Positions 52,946-62,478 of a stretch of 64,000 bases of DNA are shown here, piece after piece (position 1 is the stretch's first letter; every line of letters starts with the position of its first letter). Under the pieces are notes generated by a model. It saw nothing but the letters and a program-made list of their open reading frames with translations. It made no database searches and was not told the DNA's origin. The position numbers and the translations under genes are program-made. Location: assembly GCF_040729435.1 (NCBI RefSeq), contig NZ_CP160398.1, positions 4,066,001 through 4,130,000 of the forward strand, written 5' to 3'. The DNA comes from Pseudomonas sp. HOU2 (GTDB lineage Bacteria > Pseudomonadota > Gammaproteobacteria > Pseudomonadales > Pseudomonadaceae).

Positions 52946-53872
52946 CTAATGCCCGGCCTGCCACGGCTGCCCCAACGACACCGGCGCATACAACCGAGTC
53001 CGAACGGCATCGCGCGACAACAGCACCAACACCACAATCGTCGCCACATACGGCAGCATCGCCAGCAGGCTCGATGGAATCGCCAGCCCCAACCCCTGCG
53101 CCACCAGGTGCAGGATGCTGGCGAGCCCGAACAGATACGCGCCCAGCAGCAAGCGCCACACCCGCCAACTGGCAAACACCACCAGTGCCAGGGCAATCCA
53201 GCCACGCCCGGCGGTCATGTTCTCGGCCCACATCGGTGTGTACGCCAGCGACAGATACGCCCCGGCCAGCCCGGCCATCGCCCCGCCAAACAGCACCGCA
53301 AGCGTGCGCACGGTCAGCACCGGCAGGCCCATCGCACTGGCCGCGTCCGGGTTCTCGCCAACGGCCTGAATGATCAAGCCGACACGGCTCTTGATGATCA
53401 CCCACGCCACCAGCGCAAATAGGGCGAACGACAGGTACACCAGCAAGTCCTGAGCAAACAGCATGCGCCCGATCAGCGGAATCTCACTCAGGTAAGGAAT
53501 CGCCAACGGCTCGAATCCGGCCAACGGCTTGCCGACCCACGCCGCGCCGACAAAGGTCGACAGGCCCACGCCGAAAATCGTCAGCGCCAGCCCGGTTGCC
53601 ACCTGATTGGCATTGAACACCAGCGCCACCAGGGCAAACAGGCAAGACAAGAGCATCCCCGCGAGCATCGCCAGCAACACGCCGAGCCACAGGTTGCCGC
53701 TGTTGAGGGCGACGATAAAACCGATCACCGCGCCAAACAACATCATTCCTTCCTGGCCGAGGTTGAGCACGCCGCTCTTTTCGCAGATCAACTCACCCAG
53801 CGCCACCAACAACAGCGGCGTGCCGCAACGCACCATGGCGTAGAAAATATTGCTCAGCAGATCGATATCCAT
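52946..53872 (-). CDS. ABC nucleoside transporter permease (second)
   Basis: A 308-residue BPD_transp_2 permease (YufQ/NupQ type) with about nine helices: GELICEKSGVLNLGQEGMML is the family's opening motif and AVGENPDAASAMGLPV a cytoplasmic loop. It forms the channel with the other permease for nucleoside import. Starts at 53872, overlapping the first permease's stop by one base (TGATG). Confidence 0.92.
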   Translation of the reverse strand: MDIDLLSNIFYAMVRCGTPLLLVALGELICEKSGVLNLGQEGMMLFGAVIGFIVALNSGNLWLGVLLAMLAGMLLSCLFALVALVFNANQVATGLALTIFGVGLSTFVGAAWVGKPLAGFEPLAIPYLSEIPLIGRMLFAQDLLVYLSFALFALVAWVIIKSRVGLIIQAVGENPDAASAMGLPVLTVRTLAVLFGGAMAGLAGAYLSLAYTPMWAENMTAGRGWIALALVVFASWRVWRLLLGAYLFGLASILHLVAQGLGLAIPSSLLAMLPYVATIVVLVLLSRDAVRTRLYAPVSLGQPWQAGH

Positions 53873-54978
53873 CACAGCGCTCCGGCGGTTACGGCAGGGG
53901 ACGATGCGCGCCGTGTCCAGCGCAGTTTCAGACGTGGCCGATAGAGAATCAGCACGTCGCAGGCCAGCAGGAAAAACAGCATCATTCCCTGAAACAGTTG
54001 GGTGATGGCTTGCGGCAGATTCAGGGTCATTTGCGCGCTTTCGCCGCCGATGTACAGCAGCGCCATCAGCAGGCTGGAGAACAGAATCCCGATAGGATTC
54101 AGCCGCCCGAGAAACGCCACGGTGATTGCTGCATAGCCATAGCCCGGCGAGACTTGCGGCACCAATTGCCCGATCGGCCCGGTCACTTCGCAAACCCCGG
54201 CCAGCCCGGCCAAGCCGCCGCTGATCAACAGCGCGAGCCAGATCAGACGTTTTTCGCGAAAGCCGACGAAACCCGCCGCACGTTTATCCAGCCCCAGCAC
54301 CTTGATCTGAAAACCGACAAAGCTTTTCTGCAACAACACCCACACCGCAACCAGTGCGAGCAGGGCGAAATACACCCCGGCGTGCACCCGGCCATCCTCC
54401 ATCAGCAGCGGCAGGCGGCTGGCGTCGCCGAACATCGCCGACTCGGGAAAGTTGTAGCCGGCCGGATCCTTCAGCGGCCCGTGCACGCAGAACAGCAACA
54501 GGTTCAGCGCGATGTAATTGAGCATGATGCTGGTGAGGATTTCGTTGGCGTTGAAGCGTGTGCGCAGCCATGCCGTCAGCCCGGCCCAAGCGGCGCCGGC
54601 GCAGGTGCCGGTGAGCAGGATCAGCACCAGTGCCCAGCGGCTTTGCAGGTCGATGATGTTCACCGCCAAGGCACTGCCGGCGAGTGCGCCGAGGAGCAAT
54701 TGACCTTCGGCGCCGATGTTCCAGATCCGCGCTTGATAAGCCACCGCCAGACCGAGTGCGCAAAGCAGAATCGGCAGCGCCTTGACCAGCAGTTCGGAGA
54801 CGCCATACAGATCGCTGATCGGTGCGATCAACAGCGTGTGCAAAGTTTGCAGTGGGTCATGCCCCAGAGCGATGAACAGCAGCGAGCCGCAGCCGAGGGT
54901 CAGCAGCGCCGCCAGCAGCGGCGAGCACCACAGCATCAGGCGCGATTGCTGGCCACGGGGTTCGAGGGAAAGCAGCAT
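53872..54978 (-). CDS. ABC nucleoside transporter permease (first)
   Basis: A 368-residue permease of the YufP/NupP type: TLLIAPISDLYGVSELLVKA, RIWNIGAEGQLLLGALAGSA and FKIKVLGLDKRAAGF-like loop (residues near 240). It lies between the ATPase gene (15-base gap) and the second permease. Likely served by the BMP-family binding protein at 47110-48183. Confidence 0.92.
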   Translation of the reverse strand: MLLSLEPRGQQSRLMLWCSPLLAALLTLGCGSLLFIALGHDPLQTLHTLLIAPISDLYGVSELLVKALPILLCALGLAVAYQARIWNIGAEGQLLLGALAGSALAVNIIDLQSRWALVLILLTGTCAGAAWAGLTAWLRTRFNANEILTSIMLNYIALNLLLFCVHGPLKDPAGYNFPESAMFGDASRLPLLMEDGRVHAGVYFALLALVAVWVLLQKSFVGFQIKVLGLDKRAAGFVGFREKRLIWLALLISGGLAGLAGVCEVTGPIGQLVPQVSPGYGYAAITVAFLGRLNPIGILFSSLLMALLYIGGESAQMTLNLPQAITQLFQGMMLFFLLACDVLILYRPRLKLRWTRRASSPAVTAGAL

Positions 54979-54993
54979 GTTGGGAAAACTCCG

Positions 54994-56541
54994 TCAGGCC
55001 GTGGCCGATGAATGCGCGTGGTTGATGTGCCCGGCCATCCAGCCGCCGACATCGCTCAGCAGGGTGTCGGTCGTGTTCTGCAGCGGCGACAGACGCCCCG
55101 CGCACAGCGCGCCGAGGCGGTCGCTGATCTGGAACAGTTCGTCGAGGTCTTCGGAAATCACCAGGATCGCCGCGCCGGCATCGCGCAGGGCAATCAGTGC
55201 GCGGTGAATGGTCGCCGCCGCGCCAACGTCGACGCCCCAGGTAGGGTGCGCGGCGATCAGCAGTTTCGGTTGCTGGAGGATTTCCCGGCCAAGAATGAAT
55301 TTCTGCAGATTGCCACCGGACAGGCTGCGTGCGGCAGCGTGAGTGCCCGGGGTTTTCACCCCGAAGCGCTGAATGACCTGTTGGGCGAGAGCCTCGACTT
55401 TGCCGCGCTCGATCAAGCCATGGTTGACCAGTCCTTGCTGGAAGGCCGTGAGCAGGGCGTTGTCAGCCAGACTCAGTTCCGGCACCGCGCCGTGGCCCAG
55501 GCGTTCTGCCGGGACAAACGCCACACCGAGTTGGCGCCGCGCATCCGGGCGCAAATCAGCGACCGCTTGCCCGGCGAAACGAATCGTTGTCGCGCCCTCG
55601 CGGGGCAGGGTTTGTTCACCGCTGAGCAGGGCGAGCAGCTCATCCTGGCCATTGCCCGCGACCCCGGCGATACCGACGATTTCCCCGCTGCGCACTTGCA
55701 GGTTGATGTCGCTCAACGAGCAGCCGAAGGGATCGGGGTTGTGCCAGCTCAAACCGTTGACCTGTAGAAAATCCGCGCCGCCACTGACCTTCGGGTATTC
55801 GCCGATCAACGCCGCCGCTTCGCCGACCATCAACCGCGCCAATTGCTGATCAGAGCATTCGGCGGGGACGCAATGTCCGGCTACTCGTCCGCCACGCAAC
55901 ACCGTCGCGCTATGGCACAGCGCGCGCACTTCCGCGAGTTTGTGGCTGATGAACAGAATGCTGCAGCCCTCGGCCGCCAGACGACGCAGGGTGATGAACA
56001 GTTCGTCGGCCTCTTGCGGTGTCAGCACCGACGTCGGCTCGTCGAGGATCAGCAGGCGGATGTCCTGCATCAGGCAGCGGATGATTTCCACCCGTTGTCG
56101 CTCGCCAATCGACAGGCTGTGGACAAGTCGCTCCGGCTCCAGCGCCATGCCATAGCGGCGCGACACTTCGCGGATTTTCGGTTCAAGCTGTTTCGGCGTG
56201 CCGGCCTTGGCGCCCATGGCCAAGGCAATGTTCTGCGCGACGCTGAGGGTTTCGAACAGCGAAAAATGCTGAAACACCATGCCGATCCCCAACTGCCGGG
56301 CCTGTGCCGGGTTGCGAATATTCACCCGTTGCCCCTGCCAGAGCATTTCGCCGGAATCGGCCTGGGTCACGCCGTAGATGATCTTCATCAAGGTACTTTT
56401 GCCCGCGCCGTTCTCACCCAGCAGTGCGTGGATTTCTCCCGGCGCGATGCTCAGGTCGATGGCGTCATTGGCCAGACAACCGGGGTAGCGTTTGCTGATC
56501 TGGCGCAGTTGCAGGCGCGGCGTTGAATCTGGGCTTGGCAT
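54994..56541 (-). CDS. ABC nucleoside transporter ATPase (double NBD)
   Basis: A 515-residue fusion of two ATP-binding domains, as in NupO/RbsA. The first has Walker [15 protein letters not shown], signature [11 protein letters not shown] and Walker [12 protein letters not shown]. The second has the degenerate [13 protein letters not shown] in place of Walker A but keeps [10 protein letters not shown]. First gene of the transporter operon, starting after a 600-base non-coding region with DnaA boxes. Confidence 0.93.
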   Translation of the reverse strand: MPSPDSTPRLQLRQISKRYPGCLANDAIDLSIAPGEIHALLGENGAGKSTLMKIIYGVTQADSGEMLWQGQRVNIRNPAQARQLGIGMVFQHFSLFETLSVAQNIALAMGAKAGTPKQLEPKIREVSRRYGMALEPERLVHSLSIGERQRVEIIRCLMQDIRLLILDEPTSVLTPQEADELFITLRRLAAEGCSILFISHKLAEVRALCHSATVLRGGRVAGHCVPAECSDQQLARLMVGEAAALIGEYPKVSGGADFLQVNGLSWHNPDPFGCSLSDINLQVRSGEIVGIAGVAGNGQDELLALLSGEQTLPREGATTIRFAGQAVADLRPDARRQLGVAFVPAERLGHGAVPELSLADNALLTAFQQGLVNHGLIERGKVEALAQQVIQRFGVKTPGTHAAARSLSGGNLQKFILGREILQQPKLLIAAHPTWGVDVGAAATIHRALIALRDAGAAILVISEDLDELFQISDRLGALCAGRLSPLQNTTDTLLSDVGGWMAGHINHAHSSATA

Positions 56542-57147
56542 GACAGGCTCGACTGGCTTGGAGTTGTGCCTGTGGATAAAGCAATTTCCTGGCCATTGAG
56601 TCAGGAACGCCCGCCGTCACTGTCGCCGCGCGCCGGCGGCAGAGCTTCGCGATGAAAATCGCAGGGGGAGCGGGCACCAATTCAGCGCAAAGCTGTTGAT
56701 CCGGCTCCACTTTTGCACCGTGACGAACTGGTTAAAAAACGAGCAACCGGGTCGAAGCTATACAGAACCTGCGGCTGCGCCAGCCATGAACGGGTTATCC
56801 ACAGGTTGCTCCACAGTATTTGTGCGCAATTGGAAATCCTTGGCATAAGCGCCGCAGTGCTATCTCCCAAAGGTGATAAAAAGCGCTAACTATTTGTTTT
56901 TACGTGGGATTAATCTTTTTTCAGGTGGAATGGACGAAAAGTGAGCAAATCGCGCAAAGCCACGTGACAGAAGGGTTACAGCCATATGTGCTCAGGTTAT
57001 CCACAGTCGGGTGCACAGCAAATGTGGGCAACTCCGTGGAATAAGCAGATTGTGGGCTGCCCTAAAAGATCGCAGCCTTCGGCAGCTCCTACAGGGAAAC
57101 GCAAAGTCCTGTGTAGGAGCTGCCGAAGGCTGCGATCTTTTGATCTT
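56542..57147. other. Non-coding region with three perfect DnaA boxes
   Basis: These 606 bases hold no convincing gene. TTATCCACA occurs at 56795-56803 and 56997-57005 and in reverse at 56571-56579. An AT-rich block (TAACTATTTGTTTTTACG and a run of T) lies near 56886-56930. A REPIN closes the region. It may bind DnaA; no initiator gene is nearby. Confidence 0.6.
57064..57145. repeat. REPIN, TGTAGGAGCTGCCGAAGGCTGCGA family
   Basis: Inverted copies facing outward (AAAAGATCGCAGCCTTCGGC and its complement) just past the YigZ stop. Confidence 0.92.
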
Positions 57148-57729
57148 CTAACGCTGCAGCACAATCCGCCCACGACTCAAATCCGCTAACTGCGTTTGCA
57201 GCAAATCGATCTGCTCCTCACCCACCGCCAACTGCAACTCAACACCATTGGCCGTGAAGTTTTCTTCCACCACCAACCCCCCCAGATCCGCCACTCGCAA
57301 CTTCACCAGCGCCAACTCGGCAAACCCGCAGGCGCAACTGAGCGGCACACGACTGATCAACTCGACTTTCGCCGCCGCTTGCAGACACTTGTTCGCTCCG
57401 CCGCCATAGGCTCGGGCCAAACCGCCGGTACCCAATTGAATGCCGCCATACCAGCGGATCACCAGCACCGCGACCTGGTCGCAATCCTGCGCCTCGATGG
57501 CTGCCAGAATCGGTCGTCCGGCGGTGCCGCCGGGTTCGCCATCGTCGTTGCTGCGGTATTGAGCACCGATTTTCCACGCCCAGCAGTTGTGCGAGGCATT
57601 CAAGTCGCTGTGTTGTTCGAAGAACGCCTGCGCGTCGGCGGGGCTGCCGATCGGCGCGGCGAAGGTGATGAAGCGGCTTTTGCGAATCTCTTCGCGGTAC
57701 TCGCAAAAACCGCTGAGGGTGAAAGGCAT
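57148..57729 (-). CDS. IMPACT/YigZ family protein
   Basis: A 193-residue UPF0029/IMPACT protein: SRFITFAAPIGSPADAQAFF at the start, then the core HNCWAWKIG, RSNDDGEPGGTAGRPILAAI and RWYGGIQLGTGGLARAYGGG. The C-terminal half is the DUF1949-type domain. The E. coli protein binds nucleic acid; the physiological role is not settled. Follows the TetR gene by 7 bases. Confidence 0.9.
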   Translation of the reverse strand: MPFTLSGFCEYREEIRKSRFITFAAPIGSPADAQAFFEQHSDLNASHNCWAWKIGAQYRSNDDGEPGGTAGRPILAAIEAQDCDQVAVLVIRWYGGIQLGTGGLARAYGGGANKCLQAAAKVELISRVPLSCACGFAELALVKLRVADLGGLVVEENFTANGVELQLAVGEEQIDLLQTQLADLSRGRIVLQR

Positions 57730-57736
57730 AAACGTC

Positions 57737-58387
57737 TTAAATAGTCGGGGTGAGGCCGCAGCCTTTGAGAATGATGCGGATCAGGTTGTTGCCGGCGTCT
57801 TCCATGTCCTGTTTGGTCAACTTGTTGCGCCCGCTGACGCGGCAGATCTGCGTGGCGAAGTCGGCGTAATGCTGGGTGCTGCCCCACAGCAGGAAGATCA
57901 GGTGCACCGGATCCACCGCGTCCATCTTGCCGGCATCGGTCCACGCCTGGAACACGGCCGCGCGGCCCTGGAACCAGGCGCGGTAATCCTGGTTGAAATA
58001 CTCGGTCAGGCATTCGCCGCCGCTGATCACTTCCATCGCGAAGATCCGCGACGCCTGCGGTTGGCGGCGGGAGAATTCCATCTTGGCGCGAATGTAGCGG
58101 GTCAGCGCTTCGGCCGGATCATCCTCGGCGGTCAGGGTGTTGAAGGTGCTGTCCCACAGCTCGATGATGTTGCTCAGCACCGCCACGTACAACCCAAGCT
58201 TGTTGGTGAAGTAGTAATGCAGGTTCGCCTTGGGCAACCCGGCATTCTGGGCGATGGTGTTCATGCTGGTGCCTTTGTAACCGTGACGGGCGAACTCGTC
58301 TTCGGCGGCTTTGAGGATGGTCTCTTCGTTCTTCTGACGAATGCGGCTGGCGGGTTTGCCGCCGTGAGCGGGGACTTCAAAGGTCAT
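57737..58387 (-). CDS. TetR-family regulator, RutR-like
   Basis: A 216-residue regulator with the TetR helix-turn-helix (EETILKAAEDEFARHGYKGT, QNAGLPKANLHYYFTNKLGL) and a RutR-like C-terminal half (FAMEVISGGECLTEYFNQDY, WGSTQHYADFATQI). RutR senses uracil and controls pyrimidine and purine genes; here the nearby nucleobase permease is an obvious target. The ATG at 58387 begins the homology. Confidence 0.82.
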   Translation of the reverse strand: MTFEVPAHGGKPASRIRQKNEETILKAAEDEFARHGYKGTSMNTIAQNAGLPKANLHYYFTNKLGLYVAVLSNIIELWDSTFNTLTAEDDPAEALTRYIRAKMEFSRRQPQASRIFAMEVISGGECLTEYFNQDYRAWFQGRAAVFQAWTDAGKMDAVDPVHLIFLLWGSTQHYADFATQICRVSGRNKLTKQDMEDAGNNLIRIILKGCGLTPTI

Positions 58388-58474
58388 AGGCACTTCCGGT
58401 TTGTCTGTGGGTGCAACCAGTTGCGTTGATAACGCACCCACAGGCATCCGACAAGTCCTGAAGCAATAAAACCG

Positions 58475-59863
58475 TTACGCCTGTTCGATCTTGTTCAGCG
58501 CTGCGGCGGATTCGACGGGGTTGGTTTTCGCTTCTGGCAGTAACAGGCAGAGGATGATCGCGGTCAGGCCACCGCTGGTGATTGCCGAGTCGAACAGGTT
58601 CTGCACCAGTTTCGGCAGCAGGTGCAGCAGGTTGGGTTGCGCGGCAATGCCCAGGCCGACGCCGAGCGAGGTGGCGATGATCAGCATGCTGCGTCGGTCC
58701 AGCGGCGACTGTGCGAGGATCCGCACCCCGGCCGCCGCCACGCTGCCGAACATCACCAGAGTGGCGCCACCGAGCACCGGTTTCGGGATCTGCTGCAGCA
58801 CCGCGCCGATCATGGGGAACAGGCCGAGACAAAACAGGATCGCACCGATGTAAAGTCCGACATAGCGGCTGGCGACGCCGGTCAACTGGATCACGCCGTT
58901 GTTCTGCGCAAACGTGGTGTTGGGGAAGGCGCTGAAGGTGGCGGCGATCATGCAGCTCACGCCGTCACCGAGCACGCCGCCACGCAGTCGGCTTATATAA
59001 GAGGGGCCGCTGATCGGCTGGCGGGCGAGCATGCAATTGGCCGTGAGGTCGCCGACGGTTTCGATGGTGCTGATCAGATAAATCAGCGCGACGGGCAGGA
59101 AAGCCGTCCAGTCGAAGCTGAACCCGAACTTGAACGGCGCAGGAAGACTGACCAGCGGCAGGTCAGGCAATGCCTGTGGGACCAGTTTTCCGCTGAACCA
59201 CGCGGCCAGACTGCCAAGCAGCAGTCCGACAATGATTGCCGACAGCCGCACCCACGGCGTGTTCGAGCGATTGAGCAGGATGATCGTCAGCAACACGAAC
59301 ACCCCCAGCGCCAGATTGCCCGGCGCGCCGAAGTCCGGCGCATTGAATCCACCGCCCAGATCGGTGATGCCGACCTTGATCAGACTGACGCCGATCAGGG
59401 TGATGACGATCCCGGTCACTAGCGGCGTAACAACCCGGCGTAATTGACCGATGAAACGGCTGAGGACGATCTGCACCACGGCGCCGAAAAAGCACACGCC
59501 GAAGATCATCGCCAGAATGTCTTCCGGGCTGCCGCCGCGCTGCTTGACCAGAAATCCGGCGGACAGCACCGCGCCGAGGAAGGCAAAACTGGTGCCCTGC
59601 AAACAGATCATCCCGGCGCCGATGCCGAACGGCCGCCGCGCCTGAATAAAGGTGCCGACGCCCGACACCATCAAGGCCATGCTGATCAGGTACGGCAAGT
59701 GCGCGGTCAGCCCGAGGGCCGAGCCAATCACCAGCGGCGGGGTGATGATGCCGACGAAACTGGCGAGCACGTGTTGCAGGGCGGCGAGGATTGCGGCGGG
59801 TGGTTTGGGGCGGTCGTCGAGGCCGTAAATCAGGTCGCTGGACGGTACGGAGTCTGGCTGCAT
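58475..59863 (-). CDS. NCS2 nucleobase permease (xanthine/uracil type)
   Basis: A 462-residue nucleobase:cation symporter-2 protein, twelve to fourteen helices. AILAALQHVLASFVGIITPP is the opening motif with the conserved His; QGTSFAFLGA and NTTFAQNNGVIQLTGVASR carry the Gln and Asn-Asn-Gly signature of the family. Xanthine, urate or uracil are possible substrates; the neighbouring 8-oxoguanine deaminase and the RutR-like gene favour a purine. The regulator follows 87 bases downstream. Confidence 0.9.
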   Translation of the reverse strand: MQPDSVPSSDLIYGLDDRPKPPAAILAALQHVLASFVGIITPPLVIGSALGLTAHLPYLISMALMVSGVGTFIQARRPFGIGAGMICLQGTSFAFLGAVLSAGFLVKQRGGSPEDILAMIFGVCFFGAVVQIVLSRFIGQLRRVVTPLVTGIVITLIGVSLIKVGITDLGGGFNAPDFGAPGNLALGVFVLLTIILLNRSNTPWVRLSAIIVGLLLGSLAAWFSGKLVPQALPDLPLVSLPAPFKFGFSFDWTAFLPVALIYLISTIETVGDLTANCMLARQPISGPSYISRLRGGVLGDGVSCMIAATFSAFPNTTFAQNNGVIQLTGVASRYVGLYIGAILFCLGLFPMIGAVLQQIPKPVLGGATLVMFGSVAAAGVRILAQSPLDRRSMLIIATSLGVGLGIAAQPNLLHLLPKLVQNLFDSAITSGGLTAIILCLLLPEAKTNPVESAAALNKIEQA

Positions 59864-59952
59864 GGCTGAGGGCTTCTTATCAAAGGAACGAAGTAATTCC
59901 TCCTCTGCAAAAACCTGTCCACTTGCTCAACTTTCTGCCTGTAAACCTTCCA

Positions 59953-59992
59953 ATGTAGGAGCTGCCGAAGGCTGCGATCTTTTGATCTTGCT
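59953..59992. repeat. Single REP, TGTAGGAGCTGCCGAAGGCTGCGA family
   Basis: One copy with the TTTTGATC tail, ending at the stop of the LysR gene; there is no inverted partner. Confidence 0.85.
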
Positions 59993-59993
59993 T

Positions 59994-60914
59994 TCAACGC
60001 GTCGCAGCGAGGCTTTCAAGAAAGCTCTCCAGCACCAAATGAGGGCGCCGCCCCTTGCGCGTGACCGATGCAAGGCTCAAATCATAAAACCGCGTCGTCG
60101 ATTTCAGCGCACGCAAGCGCCCTTGCTGCACCCACAGGCTGGCGTAGTGATCCGGCAGATAACCGATGTAACGCCCGGTCAGAATCAGAAACGCCATGCC
60201 CTCACGATCGGACGCGCTGGCTGTGCAATTGAGCGCCTGATAATGCGCCTGAATCTCCGCCGGCAAACGAAACGTCGGGGCAATCGCGTCCTGACTGTTA
60301 AGGCGCTCGTCATCCAGTTGCTTGTCATCCACATAAAACAGCGGATGGCCCACCGCGCAATACAACAGCGAACGTTCGCTATACAAAGGTTGATATTCCA
60401 GCCCCGACAGTGCGCTGGCCTGCGGCACCACGCCGACATGCAGGCGGCCGTCGAGCACGCCTTGTTCGACTTCATTGGGCGCGATCATGCGGATCTGGAT
60501 CTGCACGTCCGGCCCGCGTTCCTTCAACTGGGCGAGGGCATGGGTGATGCGCATGTGCGGCAGGGTGACGAGGTTGTCGGTCAGGCCAATGATCAGTTCG
60601 CCACGCAGGTGCTGGTGCAGGCCATTGACCTCGGTGCGGAAACTTTCCAGCGCACTTAACAGTTGCAGCGCTGACTGATAAACCTCGCGGCCCTCTTCGG
60701 TCAGCGAGAAGCCGGCGCGCCCGCGCTGGCACAGGCGCAGGCCGAGACGCTGTTCGAGATCGCTCATTTGCTGGCTGATCGCCGAGCGACCGATGCCAAG
60801 CACGGTTTCCGCCGCCGAAAAGCCGCCGCACTCCACCACGCTGCGGAAAATCCGCAGCAGGCGAATATCAAAATCACTGACCTGGGCCAGCGGATCGGGG
60901 CGGCGACTGCTCAT
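59994..60914 (-). CDS. bauR: LysR-family regulator, BauR-like
   Basis: A 306-residue LTTR with an N-terminal helix-turn-helix (FDIRLLRIFRSVVECGGFSA, IGRSAISQQMSDLEQRLGLR). Divergent from bauA with a T-N11-A operator between, as for BauR (PA0133), the beta-alanine-responsive activator of bauABCD in P. aeruginosa. The symbol rests on position and family. Confidence 0.82.
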   Translation of the reverse strand: MSSRRPDPLAQVSDFDIRLLRIFRSVVECGGFSAAETVLGIGRSAISQQMSDLEQRLGLRLCQRGRAGFSLTEEGREVYQSALQLLSALESFRTEVNGLHQHLRGELIIGLTDNLVTLPHMRITHALAQLKERGPDVQIQIRMIAPNEVEQGVLDGRLHVGVVPQASALSGLEYQPLYSERSLLYCAVGHPLFYVDDKQLDDERLNSQDAIAPTFRLPAEIQAHYQALNCTASASDREGMAFLILTGRYIGYLPDHYASLWVQQGRLRALKSTTRFYDLSLASVTRKGRRPHLVLESFLESLAATR

Positions 60915-60940
60915 GCTGTTGTTCTCATTGTTTAGCAGGC

Positions 60941-60959
60941 TTCTAACTGAAGGTTAGAA
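60941..60959. promoter_or_regulatory. T-N11-A operator in the bauR-bauA gap
   Basis: TTCTAAC and GTTAGAA flank TGAAG: a perfect 7-5-7 inverted repeat whose core is an exact LysR-type T-N11-A (TAAC..GTTA). It lies in the 138-base divergent promoter. Confidence 0.85.
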
Positions 60960-61052
60960 AAGTTGGATTTCACCGACTTTATCCGCGTGGCAATTTAGCT
61001 GCAACAACGCTTTTTATCTCCCTGATGCTTATGCCCTGCGAGGTTTTGCCCG

Positions 61053-62402
61053 ATGAACATGCCTGAAAACGCGCCGTCGCCACTGGCCAGCCAACTGAAG
61101 CTGGACGCGCACTGGATGCCGTACACCGCCAACCGCAACTTCCAGCGCGATCCGCGTCTGATCGTGGGTGCCGAAGGCAGCTGGCTGTTCGATGACAAGG
61201 GCCGCAAGATCTACGATTCGCTGTCCGGTCTGTGGACCTGCGGCGCCGGGCACACCCGCAAGGAAATCCAGGAAGCGGTTTCCAAGCAACTGGGCACCCT
61301 CGATTACTCGCCAGGCTTCCAGTACGGCCACCCGTTGTCGTTCCAGTTGGCCGAGAAAATCACTGACCTGACTCCGGGCAACCTGAACCACGTGTTCTTC
61401 ACCGACTCCGGCTCCGAGTGTGCCGACACCGCGGTGAAGATGGTTCGTGCCTACTGGCGTCTGAAAGGTCAGTCGACCAAGACCAAAATGATCGGCCGTG
61501 CCCGTGGTTATCATGGCGTGAACATCGCCGGCACCAGCCTCGGCGGTGTCAACGGCAACCGCAAACTGTTCGGTCAGGCGATGATGGATGTCGATCACCT
61601 GCCGCACACGCTGCTGGCCAGCAATGCATTCTCCCGTGGCATGCCGGAGCAGGGCGGTATCGCGCTGGCTGATGAACTGCTGAAGTTGATCGAACTGCAC
61701 GACGCATCGAACATCGCGGCGGTCTTCGTTGAGCCAATGGCCGGTTCCGCTGGCGTACTGGTTCCGCCTCAGGGTTACCTGAAGCGTCTGCGCGAGATCT
61801 GCGATCAGCACAACATCCTGCTGGTGTTCGACGAAGTGATCACCGGTTTCGGCCGCACCGGTTCGATGTTCGGCGCCGAGAGCTTTGGCGTGACCCCGGA
61901 TCTGATGTGCATCGCCAAGCAAGTCACCAACGGCGCGATTCCGATGGGCGCGGTGATTGCCAGCTCCGAGATCTACCAGACCTTCATGAATCAGCCGACT
62001 CCGGAATACGCGGTGGAATTCCCCCACGGCTACACCTACTCGGCCCACCCGGTGGCGTGCGCCGCTGGCCTGGCGGCACTCGATCTGCTGCAAAAGGAAA
62101 ACCTGGTGCAGAGCGTGGCCGACGTCGCCCCGCATTTCGAAAACGCGCTGCATGGCCTGAAAGGTTCGAAAAACGTCATCGACATCCGTAACTACGGCCT
62201 GGCCGGCGCGATTCAGATCGCGGCCCGTGATGGCGACGCCATCGTGCGTCCATTCGAGGCCGGCATGGCCCTGTGGAAAGCCGGGTTCTACGTGCGCTTC
62301 GGCGGCGACACCCTGCAGTTCGGCCCAACCTTCAACAGCAAGCCGCAAGACCTCGATCGTCTGTTCGACGCGGTTGGCGAAGTGCTGAACAAGCTCGACT
62401 GA
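61053..62402 (+). CDS. bauA: Beta-alanine:pyruvate aminotransferase BauA
   Basis: A class III (omega) aminotransferase of 449 residues that moves the amino group from beta-alanine to pyruvate, giving malonate semialdehyde and alanine. MPYTANRNFQRDPRLIVGAE at the start, the PLP region GLWTCGAGHTRKEIQ, the Asp in LLVFDEVITGFGRTG and the PLP-Lys near residue 288 (CIAKQVTNGAIPMG) are intact. The same family includes other omega-amino acid:pyruvate transaminases. Followed by bauC 76 bases later. Confidence 0.92.
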   Translation: MNMPENAPSPLASQLKLDAHWMPYTANRNFQRDPRLIVGAEGSWLFDDKGRKIYDSLSGLWTCGAGHTRKEIQEAVSKQLGTLDYSPGFQYGHPLSFQLAEKITDLTPGNLNHVFFTDSGSECADTAVKMVRAYWRLKGQSTKTKMIGRARGYHGVNIAGTSLGGVNGNRKLFGQAMMDVDHLPHTLLASNAFSRGMPEQGGIALADELLKLIELHDASNIAAVFVEPMAGSAGVLVPPQGYLKRLREICDQHNILLVFDEVITGFGRTGSMFGAESFGVTPDLMCIAKQVTNGAIPMGAVIASSEIYQTFMNQPTPEYAVEFPHGYTYSAHPVACAAGLAALDLLQKENLVQSVADVAPHFENALHGLKGSKNVIDIRNYGLAGAIQIAARDGDAIVRPFEAGMALWKAGFYVRFGGDTLQFGPTFNSKPQDLDRLFDAVGEVLNKLD

Positions 62403-62478
62403 TTTTTCCCTCTATATATACCTGCGAATAACGGGCGCCCCATGTGGGCGTCTGTACACAAGAATTCAGGAGTTTTCG

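Noticed and set aside
56542..57147. Chromosome origin (oriC)
   Set aside because: Three DnaA boxes alone are too few and no dnaA, dnaN, rpmH or gidA gene is nearby.
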